From Balneolaceae bacterium (lineage in GTDB: Bacteria; Bacteroidota; Rhodothermia; Balneolales; Balneolaceae), in NCBI GenBank assembly GCA_034521495.1, contig JAXHMK010000009.1, forward strand, positions 124,001-188,000: 64,000 bases of DNA, in the 5' to 3' direction. Shown here piece after piece: positions 1 through 8,122 of the stretch (the stretch's first letter is position 1; every line of letters starts with the position of its first letter). A program made the translations under genes and the position numbers. The notes beneath the pieces were generated by a model that did not search any database, had not been told where the DNA came from, and was given only the letters and a program-made list of their open reading frames with translations.

Positions 1-507
1 CAGCCAACCACCGCTGAACTCAGTTGTGGGACGTTTAAAGTCTTCTTCATGAAAGCCCAATCCTTTCAATACACGCTCAATATCAGCCCCGAGAGAGTAG
101 GCATCCCTGTTTTCAAGTTTATGCTGAACAGTTCCAAACTCTTCCAATGCCTGGGCATGTTCCTCAGAATCTGACGAATAGGAGTTCATCTTTTGCTGCA
201 GTTCGGTCTGGCGATCTTTTAATGCAAGGATCTCTTCAAAAACCCGTTCAACTTCTTTAAAAACTGTCAGATTCGGATCGGGTTCCACACCATCCTGTGG
301 TAAGTATCCCACTGTATCTGCATTTCCCATTTTTACATTGCCACTGTCGGGATTCAGTTCGCCTGCAATAATTTTCAGCAGTGTAGATTTACCCGCACCG
401 TTGGGACCAACCAGCCCGATTCGTTCTCCTTTATTAATTGTGACGGAAAGGTTTTCAAAAAGTGTATGTTCACCGAAGTGCAGCGATAATTTATCGAGTT
501 GTAACAT
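1..507 (-). CDS. ABC-F family ATP-binding protein (N-terminal part, runs off window)
   Basis: The first 169 codons, read leftward from the ATG at 507, are present; the rest lies beyond the window edge. The protein opens with MLQLDKLSLHFGEHTLFENL, then a Walker A box GPNGAGKST near residue 37, a Q-loop region (GYLPQDG), a long charged helical stretch and the start of an ABC signature (TEFSGGW) at the edge. There is no membrane segment. This is the usual start of ABC-F proteins (Uup/EttA/YdiF group), soluble ATPases with two ABC domains that act at the ribosome or in DNA repair. The subfamily cannot be decided from half of the first domain. Confidence 0.85.
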   Translation of the reverse strand, partial: MLQLDKLSLHFGEHTLFENLSVTINKGERIGLVGPNGAGKSTLLKIIAGELNPDSGNVKMGNADTVGYLPQDGVEPDPNLTVFKEVERVFEEILALKDRQTELQQKMNSYSSDSEEHAQALEEFGTVQHKLENRDAYSLGADIERVLKGLGFHEEDFKRPTTEFSGGWL

Positions 508-935
508 TCAGGTCTTGAAGGGTTCAAAAATACAGTGGACGTAAAAATAAGAATCAAATTGGAAGGGAAATAGATAAAATGAAATTAAAAATTCGGACGT
601 GATTCAGGGGACTCAACGGATGAGGGTTTTGAGGTAGACTTTAGATAACAGATGAGTACACTTATCCGATGAATGAGAGATATTTTCAATCGAATCGGCT
701 GCAGAGTCCATCTCGGTTCATTCGTGAGAGGGGGGTCGGCAGGTGATTAACCCAATCGCCGAGAGGTTATGGGATTGTAAAATTCGGCAGTTGAAAAAAG
801 CAATCAACAGCCGATAAGGTAGAAGTTTTTTTATGATCAAATGTCAATTAAGCCGAACAAAGTTAGCATATCCGGCGGGAGTGGAGTATTTTCAAACCTT
901 GATGAACTTTCTGATAAGTTAATGCAGATTTGTTG
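508..935. other. intergenic region without recognisable gene
   Basis: This is the divergent gap between the ABC-F gene (leftward) and the sialidase-like gene (rightward), so promoters for both should lie here. I see no convincing reading frame and no RNA gene. Around 740-765 there is a CGGCAGG...CAATCGCCGA inverted arrangement that resembles the CGGCAGGCG...CAATCGCCAGCCG arrangement near 21,260, suggesting a degraded interspersed repeat. Confidence 0.4.
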
Positions 936-2177
936 ATGTTTAAAAAAGCAGTTCTACTACTTTCCGTAATTCTTTTTGCCATCTCTTGCGAGGAACAACC
1001 TCTTCAGCGTCCGCTCATGGAATATGTGATGAGTAATCCCGCTCAGAGCGGATCAAGATATCCCCATTTCTATAAAGACAATTCCGGCCGCCTGTATATG
1101 AGCTGGATGACCATAATAGAAGAGGAAATTTTTGCCCTGCAATATTCTACCTATAAAAACGGGCGATGGACGGAACCACAAACGGTTCAAATAGATATGA
1201 ATTTTTTCGTGAACTGGGCTGATTTTCCATCGGTTGTTGGTTTGAATGGAACCGAACTTGCAGCGCATCGGCTCCGGAAAATACAGGGTGGACCTTACGC
1301 CTATAATGTTGAACTTTCATTTTATAATGAAGCCGACGGAGGCAGTTGGGGCGAAGGTATCACTCCTCACCAGGATGGAACAGCTACAGAACACGGTTTT
1401 GTTTCATTGGAACCGATAGATTCAGACAAGGTACTTGCTGTTTGGCTGGATGGCAGAGAAACAGAAGACCGCGCAGATGATGAATATGCTGATACCAGTA
1501 AATCGATGACGTTACGATCGGCCGAAGTATCGAGATCGGGCGAGATTATCAACAAACAGGTGATTGATCATACAGTTTGCGATTGCTGCCCGACAGATCT
1601 TGCCAAAACAGATGAGGGATACGTAACTGTCTACCGGGGGCGAAGTGCTGATGAAATTCGCGATATTAAAATTGCCCGGTATAACTCTGAAAGTGGTAAT
1701 TGGAGTGATCCGGTAACCGTTCATGATGACAACTGGAAGATAATGGCATGTCCTGTGAATGGACCCAGTGTGTCGTCTACTGGAAACAGTGTGGCTGTTG
1801 CCTGGTACACCGCAGAAAATGATAATCCGCGAATTCTGCTTGCGCGTTCAACAGACAGCGGGCGAACTTTCAGTGAACCAATTCAGGTCAACAATACAGA
1901 TTACAGGATTTTGGGCCGAACCGATCTTACAATGAGTGAAGACGGAACCATCTATGTAAGCTGGATGCAGGAGTTCGAAGGTTTAGGATACGTAATGATG
2001 CGGGAGATTCATCCTGATGAGACAATGTCGGCCCCTCAAACAGTGGGAATTACAGATTCATCTCGTGCAAGTGGTTTCCCTCAAATTTCTTTGATAGATA
2101 ATTCTCTTCTCTTAGCCTGGACGCAAACCAAGCCAATTCTCCGTATTCGCACAGCAAAAATTGATCTGAGTCAATAG
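936..2177 (+). CDS. BNR/sialidase-superfamily lipoprotein
   Basis: About 413 residues. I prefer the ATG at 936 over the in-frame TTG at 930 because it gives a compact signal peptide: FKKAVLLLSVILFAISC ends in a lipobox (AISC), so the mature protein is a lipoprotein starting EEQPLQRP. The body shows the repeating beta-strand pattern of a sialidase-type propeller, with a clear Asp-box (STDSGRTF) near residue 310 and a related repeat near the end. A CDCCP cluster sits in the middle. Such proteins are often annotated as exo-alpha-sialidase, but I cannot see the arginine triad, so catalytic activity is uncertain. It ends 38 bp before the M19 dipeptidase and is probably co-transcribed with it. Confidence 0.75.
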   Translation: MFKKAVLLLSVILFAISCEEQPLQRPLMEYVMSNPAQSGSRYPHFYKDNSGRLYMSWMTIIEEEIFALQYSTYKNGRWTEPQTVQIDMNFFVNWADFPSVVGLNGTELAAHRLRKIQGGPYAYNVELSFYNEADGGSWGEGITPHQDGTATEHGFVSLEPIDSDKVLAVWLDGRETEDRADDEYADTSKSMTLRSAEVSRSGEIINKQVIDHTVCDCCPTDLAKTDEGYVTVYRGRSADEIRDIKIARYNSESGNWSDPVTVHDDNWKIMACPVNGPSVSSTGNSVAVAWYTAENDNPRILLARSTDSGRTFSEPIQVNNTDYRILGRTDLTMSEDGTIYVSWMQEFEGLGYVMMREIHPDETMSAPQTVGITDSSRASGFPQISLIDNSLLLAWTQTKPILRIRTAKIDLSQ

Positions 2178-2215
2178 ATTGGCAACTCTTTTAAATATCA
2201 CATAAATAAAATGGT

Positions 2216-3487
2216 ATGTATTCATTTTTAAGAAAAATCAGTCTTAGTTTTTTCATTTTTACTTTTCTGTTAACCGGCGTACTCTACTCGCAAGACAGGG
2301 AAGATTACCGGGATGAAGCAATCGAGATTTTGGAAAGTGTTCCTCTATTTGATGGACATAACGATACACCCTGGCAGTACAGAAACCGGGCATCATACAA
2401 ATTTTCAGAGCTCGATTTTTATGATACAACACAGTTTGAAAATCCCATGCATACGGATATACCCCGTTTGCAAGAGGGGCGGGTTGGAGCGCAGTGGTGG
2501 TCGGTTTATGTAAATGCTCATATACCAGAAAATGAGGCGGTTGTTCGAACGATGGAACAGATCGATTTTGTGAAGAGGATGGCTCATACATATCCCGATC
2601 TGTTTGAGATGGCCTATACCGCTGATGATGTAGAACGGATTTTTGAGGATGGTAAAATCGCATCACTGATCGGGATGGAAGGCGGGCACTCCATTGCCAA
2701 TTCACTGGGAGTGTTGCGACAATTTTACGATCTGGGCGCACGGTATATGACGATTACCCACAGCCGAACGCTTGACTGGGCCGATGCTGCCAGTGACAAT
2801 CCAGAGCACGACGGACTGAGCGAATTTGGAGAAGAGGTAATTCGCGAAATGAACCGTCTTGGAATGCTGGTGGATCTCTCTCACGTAACACCCGCTACCA
2901 TGCGCGATGCGATAGAAATTTCCGAAGCCCCCGTAATGTTTTCTCACTCCTCTGCGCGAGCCGTTTCGGGACATGTACGAAATGTGCCCGATGAAATTCT
3001 TCCTCTTGTAAAAGAGAACAACGGCATTATAATGGTTACGTATGTGGGTTCGTTTGTATCCGAAGAACTGAGGCAATATTACGCCGATCGTGCTGCATAT
3101 CAGAGAAGAGTGGAGTATCTCCATCCCGGTGAAGTGGATGTGATTGCAGAAAAGATGGAAGCTTGGGATGATAAGCATGAAGCTCCAACCCCGACATTAA
3201 ATCAGCTTGCCGATCATATTGATCATATTCGTGATGAGATTGGAGTCAATCACATCGGCATTGGTGCAGATTACGACGGAACCTCTGGTTTACCCGAGGG
3301 GCTCGAAGACGTCTCAACCTATCCCGACCTGTTCGCCGAACTGCTAAAACGCGGATATTCTGAGGAAGACCTAAAAAAAATCGCCGGACTTAACATGCTT
3401 CGGGTAATGAGAGGTGCAGAAAAAACGGCGAAAAGATTACAAGAAGAGCAAGAGCCTTCCGAAGTGCTGATTTCAGATTTTGAATAA
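2216..3487 (+). CDS. membrane dipeptidase-type peptidase (M19 family), exported
   Basis: 423 residues with a signal peptide (hydrophobic core about residues 8-25, ending LLTGVLYSQ). M19 renal-dipeptidase zinc ligands are visible: DGHNDTPW near residue 46, the bridging Glu in GMEGGHSI near 155, His in VDLSHVTP near 222, and His in FSHSSARAVSGH near 243. The later motif GIGADYDG is also typical. The family hydrolyses dipeptides, including some with a D-residue, using two zinc ions. Export suggests action on peptides in the periplasm or outside the cell. The ATG at 2211 is out of frame and closes at once, which supports 2216. The C-terminus has an extra charged tail (EEQEPSE). Confidence 0.9.
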   Translation: MYSFLRKISLSFFIFTFLLTGVLYSQDREDYRDEAIEILESVPLFDGHNDTPWQYRNRASYKFSELDFYDTTQFENPMHTDIPRLQEGRVGAQWWSVYVNAHIPENEAVVRTMEQIDFVKRMAHTYPDLFEMAYTADDVERIFEDGKIASLIGMEGGHSIANSLGVLRQFYDLGARYMTITHSRTLDWADAASDNPEHDGLSEFGEEVIREMNRLGMLVDLSHVTPATMRDAIEISEAPVMFSHSSARAVSGHVRNVPDEILPLVKENNGIIMVTYVGSFVSEELRQYYADRAAYQRRVEYLHPGEVDVIAEKMEAWDDKHEAPTPTLNQLADHIDHIRDEIGVNHIGIGADYDGTSGLPEGLEDVSTYPDLFAELLKRGYSEEDLKKIAGLNMLRVMRGAEKTAKRLQEEQEPSEVLISDFE

Positions 3488-3488
3488 T

Positions 3489-3931
3489 GTACAACGGGCA
3501 GCTTGCCCGTTACTGACGTACGTAAACCGACTTCTGAATGCAGATTAGATTATCTGTTCACAGTCCTATCTTTTGAATTTGCATTCTCTTTAGGCATACA
3601 GATTATCGTACAAGTACAACGGGCTGCCAGCCCGTTACTGATCAACTCAATTCCATTGATATTCGTGGAATAGGATGCCTGAATTTTATTCAAAGACACG
3701 ACCACTTGCTTTGTATAGGAACTAAATATGTACGAGTGCGCGTCGTACAACGCGCTGCCGTTACTGATCAACTCATTCATGATACTCGATTCAGATTCTC
3801 ACATTCGTCTTTATAGCCAGTATTCGATGGACTGATCTCTGAATCGATCAGTTCAGGATCACGGTCAGAGTTTTGCAAAACCTTCTGTATAGGAACTAAA
3901 TATATCGTGCCGGACAGGCTGTCCGGCGTAC
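3489..3931. repeat. cluster of short palindromic repeats and a truncated MITE copy
   Basis: This gap has no gene but several related units. Copies of GTACAACGGGCAGCTTGCCC-type palindromes followed by GTTACTGA start at 3489, 3614 and 3744. The second is followed by a segment ending in GGAACTAAATATGTAC that recurs at 3892-3903. At 3783-3886 lies a degraded copy of the 131-bp element found at 6417 and 18428, keeping only the right terminal repeat (3870-3886). At 3908-3931 is a TGCCGGACAGGCTGTCCGGC palindrome, also present at 5291. An open frame on the minus strand here is an accident of the repeats. Confidence 0.75.
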
Positions 3932-3936
3932 TATTT

Positions 3937-5043
3937 TTAAACAGCCTTCTCCATCAACTCATCCGAGTAATACGCGTTCACTTTATCCCTGAGATTAAAC
4001 CCACTGCTCATGACTTCGCCATAAGCACCAGCGCTTCGGATGGCAATAAGATCTCCGCGCTGCACTTTGGGCAGTGAAATTCCTCTTCGGAATGTATCGG
4101 AAGATTCACAGATCGGGCCCACTACATCATAGGTAGCCGGTTCTTTGCTGCTTGTGAGAACCTCAATAGAATGTTTTGCCTGGTACAAGGCGGGCCGGAT
4201 CAGTTCGGTCATACCGGCATCGATCACCGCGAAATGAGTGGATACCCCTTCTTTGATGAAGAGCACTTTTGAGATCAAACTGCCACATTGACCGACAATG
4301 CTTCGGCCGAGTTCGAAGTGGACTTCCTGGTCATCCTTAACCTGAAGGTGCTCATCAAACAGTTCAAAAAACGATTTAAAATCGGGTATTGCCTCCTCTT
4401 CCGGATTTTCATAATTGATACCTAAACCACCACCCAAATTGATATGCTGGAGATTGTATCCCTTTTCTTCGAAGATTTTTTGAAAATCATTCACCCGTTC
4501 GCAGAGTTGGCGGTAAGATTCGAGATCTCTTACTTGTGAGCCAATGTGAAAATGAATGCCCGTCAGGTTAATTGCGTCCAGCGTAGGCAGCAGTTCAAAC
4601 AGTTCAGAAAACCGGTCCGGGTGGATGCCAAACTTGTTTTCATGAAGGCCGGTGGTAATATATTTGTGTGTTTTTGCGGATACATTTGGGTTGAGTCGAA
4701 GTGCAACTTTTGCCGTTTTCCCGGATTTTGAAGCCAATTCGTTCAAAATTTCCAACTCCTGGAGCGATTCGCAATTGAATGAAAAAATATCGTGATCCAA
4801 GCCAGTTTGAATTTCTTCATCGGTTTTACCAACACCGGCAAATGCAATCTGATCGGGGCTAAATCCGGCTTCAATGGTCCGTTCTATTTCCCGACCGCTC
4901 ACGCAGTCTATTCCAAAACCGGCCTTTAGCATCTTCTCCAATATCCTGAAGTTATAATTGGCCTTAATCGCAAAGTGAATATGATATCCTTTCGACTGTC
5001 CGTGTTCCTTTACCTGATCAATGGTTCGATCGAGCAGATCCAT
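3937..5043 (-). CDS. lysA: diaminopimelate decarboxylase-like protein (5' end irregular)
   Basis: PLP-dependent fold-III decarboxylase, 368 codons from the ATG at 5043; DAP decarboxylase makes lysine from meso-diaminopimelate in the cytosol. Visible are the PLP lysine in HFAIKANYN (K27), HIGSQ near 168, the phosphate-binding GGGLGI near 201, ELGRSIV, and the catalytic Cys/Glu pair in GPICESSDTF followed by GAYGEVMSSGFN. The usual first strand (KTPFYFYD) is encoded immediately upstream of this ATG, but that frame meets a stop at 5086-5088 with no start codon between. An ATG at 5108 would join it if one base were missing near 5070. So the annotated start is probably too short and a frameshift is likely. 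Confidence 0.85.
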   Translation of the reverse strand: MDLLDRTIDQVKEHGQSKGYHIHFAIKANYNFRILEKMLKAGFGIDCVSGREIERTIEAGFSPDQIAFAGVGKTDEEIQTGLDHDIFSFNCESLQELEILNELASKSGKTAKVALRLNPNVSAKTHKYITTGLHENKFGIHPDRFSELFELLPTLDAINLTGIHFHIGSQVRDLESYRQLCERVNDFQKIFEEKGYNLQHINLGGGLGINYENPEEEAIPDFKSFFELFDEHLQVKDDQEVHFELGRSIVGQCGSLISKVLFIKEGVSTHFAVIDAGMTELIRPALYQAKHSIEVLTSSKEPATYDVVGPICESSDTFRRGISLPKVQRGDLIAIRSAGAYGEVMSSGFNLRDKVNAYYSDELMEKAV

Positions 5044-5167
5044 ATCATAAAAGTAAAACGGCGTTTTTAGCGACTTGAAATGTTTCTATTTGGCTTTTGT
5101 GTAAACATCAGATTGATTTATTTAGCAGGATGCTAAGAATACAAATTTTAGAAATGAAATGTGATAT

Positions 5168-5314
5168 GTACAACGGGCAGCTTGTCCGTTACTGATTAAC
5201 TCAATTCCTATCGATGCTTGTGGAACAGGATGCCTGAATTTCGTTCAACAACACAACCTCCCGGACTTTGCCAAAACTAAAGTCTGCCAGTGCCGGACAA
5301 GCTGTCCGGCGTAC
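5168..5314. repeat. palindromic repeat overlapping the end of the M28 peptidase gene
   Basis: Begins with GTACAACGGGCAGCTTGTCC and continues with a segment alignable to 3614-3715 (shared ACTCAATTCC, GGATGCCTGAATT, ACACGACC/ACACAACC). It ends with the TGCCGGACAAGCTGTCCGGC palindrome at 5291-5310, which matches 3908-3927. It is a composite of the same units as the 3489-3931 cluster. The stop codon and last 35-40 codons of the M28 peptidase lie inside it. Confidence 0.7.
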
Positions 5315-6346
5315 AAGGAACCATTCAATCCCATAAAGCTGAACACCTTCATCTTCATACTCATCTCCTGAAACCCAGAAAGGTGCTTCGGCAGCATTTG
5401 CAATTTGTTGAGCCGAAAGAATATATGCTCTTGCATAGTTGGTTACATATTCAAAATTGATTGTACTTGATTCATCCGTTGGCTGATGGTAGTAATATCG
5501 AAGTTCCTCATTGAATGCAGTAAATCCAAGACTAAACGTCGGGGCAGGTATTCCCTGTCGTGCAAAATGCACATTGTCCGATCGGTTGAAAAGGCCCAAT
5601 TCCGGTACCGGGCTTGGAATGGCTTCAAGGCCAAATGCTTGTACCGAAGATTCAAAAATGGATTCCGCATCGGTTCGTTCCAGTCCCACCACGGTTACTT
5701 TTGTAGTGTCGTTATACCCGGCTCCGTCGATATTCAGATTGTAAACAATTTGATCCAGAGGTACAGCAGGATTTTCGGCAAAATAACTGCTCCCGATTAA
5801 GCCAATTTCCTCTGCGGTCCAGAGTGCAAAAATAACGGATCTCTTTGGGGGATGATCCGCAAAATATTTTCCGGCTGCCATCACCGTGGCAACACCCACG
5901 GCATTATCGCGTGCACCATTGTAGATGGAATCACCCTCGGCGGTTGCGGGTCCAACTCCAACATGATCGTAATGAGCGGCCAACAACACGTATTCATCAC
6001 GAAGATCGGGATCTGAACCCTCAACCACACCGATTACATTTTTACTTTTTACGACAGATGAGTCCCGCAGTGTAACATCGAATTCCTGGAAATAGGAATT
6101 GTATCCGGGAGCTGTTGAAACCTCATAAGTCCGGAACCAATCCGCGATAAATCTGGCTGATATATCAAGTTCGGGAGTTCCGGTAGCACGGCCTCTCAGT
6201 TCATCAGAAGAAAGAAAATGGATTTTCATTTCAAGATCGTCCTGTGAAACCGCAGTTTTAATTTGTTCGACGGAATCCTGGGCCTGGCTGCAGGAAACGG
6301 ACCAGATAGTTGCAAGAATAATTGATATGACTGTAAACTGTTTCAT
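5201..6346 (-). CDS. M28 family zinc peptidase, exported, with repeat-encoded C-terminus
   Basis: 381 residues. An N-terminal hydrophobic segment (about 3-17) ends at SVSCSQAQ, consistent with a signal peptide, possibly a lipoprotein with an imperfect lipobox. M28 zinc ligands can be read in order: LLAAHYDHVG (His, Asp), GARDNAVGV (Asp), WTAEEIGLIGS (Glu-Glu), NLNIDGAGY (Asp) and YYHQPTDES (His). The family contains aminopeptidases working in the periplasm or outside the cell. The last 35-40 residues (from about FLVRRTACPALAD on) come from an interspersed repeat and have no place in the family, so the native end was probably lost when the repeat arrived. Confidence 0.88.
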   Translation of the reverse strand: MKQFTVISIILATIWSVSCSQAQDSVEQIKTAVSQDDLEMKIHFLSSDELRGRATGTPELDISARFIADWFRTYEVSTAPGYNSYFQEFDVTLRDSSVVKSKNVIGVVEGSDPDLRDEYVLLAAHYDHVGVGPATAEGDSIYNGARDNAVGVATVMAAGKYFADHPPKRSVIFALWTAEEIGLIGSSYFAENPAVPLDQIVYNLNIDGAGYNDTTKVTVVGLERTDAESIFESSVQAFGLEAIPSPVPELGLFNRSDNVHFARQGIPAPTFSLGFTAFNEELRYYYHQPTDESSTINFEYVTNYARAYILSAQQIANAAEAPFWVSGDEYEDEGVQLYGIEWFLVRRTACPALADFSFGKVREVVLLNEIQASCSTSIDRN

Positions 6347-6416
6347 GAAGAAAATTTCAAGGAATAATCAAAACGCCTGTTACGGTTAAGATCAATAAGT
6401 GTTTATTTTCTATCGT

Positions 6417-6547
6417 AGAAGGCTTTGCAAAACCGTGGTTATCGGTCAATCTGAACTCGATTCAGATTCTCCATTCGTCTTTATACCCAGTATCTGGAGA
6501 TCCTGAATCGAGTTCAGGATGACGGTCAGAGTTTTGCAAAGCCTTCT
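6417..6547. repeat. MITE-like element, 131 bp, perfect 17-bp terminal inverted repeats
   Basis: Left end AGAAGGCTTTGCAAAAC (6417-6433) and right end GTTTTGCAAAGCCTTCT (6531-6547) are perfect inverted repeats. Inside are two further imperfect palindromes, CTGAACTCGATTCAG and CCTGAATCGAGTTCAGG. A near-identical copy lies at 18428-18556 and a truncated one at 3783-3886. There is no coding capacity, so a non-autonomous element moved by an enzyme encoded elsewhere is the likely explanation. Confidence 0.85.
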
Positions 6548-6915
6548 CGGAATTATTTGGTTGATAAATATAAGAAAAGAGAGTAGAAGAATTGCAGTGG
6601 GTCAGATTCAATTTTAGGTACCAACGATCAAGAAAATCTGATAGAACCGGATAACAGGATCAACTAAAAAGATATGCAGGAACTGATTTTTTATTCCAAC
6701 TGTAAAAACCTCAGTTTTACATTCTTGTGAATTTTAGTACAATAAGAGTAGTTATAATGATTAAATGCCAACATGAATAAAAGAGTATCAGGAAGGAGAT
6801 CGCCTTTTTTACTATGATTTGGCACGTATGGATCGGAGTATTTCTGTTTGGAGTTTTGATTATCACGAGGGTTGATTAGCATTTTTAGTTTAATTCACTC
6901 ATTAAATAGATTGCC
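6548..6915. other. intergenic region before the trypsin-like gene
   Basis: AT-rich, no convincing gene. A 63-codon minus-strand frame (6691-6882) lacks any recognisable feature and is judged non-coding. The promoter of the downstream lipoprotein gene should lie in its right half. Confidence 0.35.
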
Positions 6916-7965
6916 ATGGAAAAAATTGAGACGTTTTTTCTGCCAATAAAACCACATTGGAACTTCCTGTATATCGCTCTTTTTTTAATTGCAGTAAGTT
7001 GTACGGGAGCCCGTGAAGCGGGTGTGAGTGGAGGTGATAATGGCTACTACAAGAATCATCTGCAGTCGCAAGTGGTCAGGGATCAGATCAATGAAGGCTT
7101 CAGATCAGTTGTGCGAATTCAGAACAATGTGATCTACAGGACCTACCAGTTTTATGTGGATGACCTGCCTCTCAGATCAGAATTGGAAGGTGAAGAGTTT
7201 GAAGATGTAGCAGCCCAATCGTACCTGGACGATCAGTCGACCGCTGGAACAGCCATCGTTTTGAGTGAGTATCGAGGCAAATATGCTATGCTAACGGCAT
7301 CTCATACTGTTTTTTACCCGGATACAATTTGGCATTATCGCCCTGCACCAGCGAATGAAGGTGGACGATATGTGGAGGCTGTTTCTGTAAGAGAATCGGT
7401 GAATTATATTTTACTGAATGAGAGAGGAGTAATAAAATTGGAGCTCGTTGCGTATGATACCAGCCGTGACCTTGCTGTGATGACAAACTCCGAATCACGT
7501 GAAAACTTGATGACTTCCCTGTCGCTTCCTGTCGGCGAGTCTGATGAACTAAGCTGGGGAGATATCGTCTATGCGTTGGGTTATCCAAAAGGAGCGAAGA
7601 TGGTAACGATGGGTATCGCCAGCCGCAGTGACCATCCATCCCGAAGTATTCTAATTGATGCGTCGTTTAATCGCGGATTTAGCGGCGGAGCACTTTTTGC
7701 TGTTCGCAATGATGGATCGGGTCTGGAATTTATAGGCATCGTTACATCTGCATTGGGTCAAAGTGAAACCTACCTGGCCCCCGAAACTATCCAAAGAGAT
7801 GAGTATGATCCGGATGTTCCGTATACAGGTGAGGTTTTTGTGCGTACAGCACCACGAATTAATTATGGAATTACCAATGCCGTAGATACAGAAGTAATCA
7901 TGGAGTTTTTCAGAGAGAAAGAGGATCAATTAAACGATTTTGGGTTGATCGTTCCAAGGCAATAA
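6916..7965 (+). CDS. trypsin-like serine protease lipoprotein
   Basis: 349 residues. The N-terminus carries a charged lead, a hydrophobic stretch (about 17-27) and a lipobox (IAVSC), so the mature enzyme is a lipoprotein. A chymotrypsin-fold catalytic triad can be traced: His in LTASHTVFY near 131, Asp in YDTSRDLAVM near 186, and Ser in FNRGFSGGALF near 256, with the oxyanion glycine pattern GxSGG. There is no PDZ domain, which separates it from DegP/HtrA. The substrate is unknown. The gene ends three bases before the true end of the convergent oxoprolinase reading frame (7969). Confidence 0.82.
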   Translation: MEKIETFFLPIKPHWNFLYIALFLIAVSCTGAREAGVSGGDNGYYKNHLQSQVVRDQINEGFRSVVRIQNNVIYRTYQFYVDDLPLRSELEGEEFEDVAAQSYLDDQSTAGTAIVLSEYRGKYAMLTASHTVFYPDTIWHYRPAPANEGGRYVEAVSVRESVNYILLNERGVIKLELVAYDTSRDLAVMTNSESRENLMTSLSLPVGESDELSWGDIVYALGYPKGAKMVTMGIASRSDHPSRSILIDASFNRGFSGGALFAVRNDGSGLEFIGIVTSALGQSETYLAPETIQRDEYDPDVPYTGEVFVRTAPRINYGITNAVDTEVIMEFFREKEDQLNDFGLIVPRQ

Positions 7966-8122
7966 TTGCTAAAGTTTATTGGGTATTTTACCAAATCCGC
8001 CACCACCGGGAGTTTCTAAAACGAATATATCGCCGGAGTTTAGTTTAGCGCCGTCTCGCCAGGAGAGTTTTTGTTTTGTTCCATCTTTTCGAATCAGTTT
8101 TTGTTGCCCAGTTTTTCCATTT

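Noticed and set aside
3550-3780. 76-codon minus-strand frame
   Set aside because: Lies wholly inside palindromic repeats; its similarity to the M28 tail comes from the shared repeat.
3489-3931. Possible CRISPR array
   Set aside because: Units are few, differ in length, are separated by irregular and related sequence, and no cas gene is near.
6691-6882. 63-codon minus-strand frame in an AT-rich gap
   Set aside because: No signal, motif or supporting neighbour.
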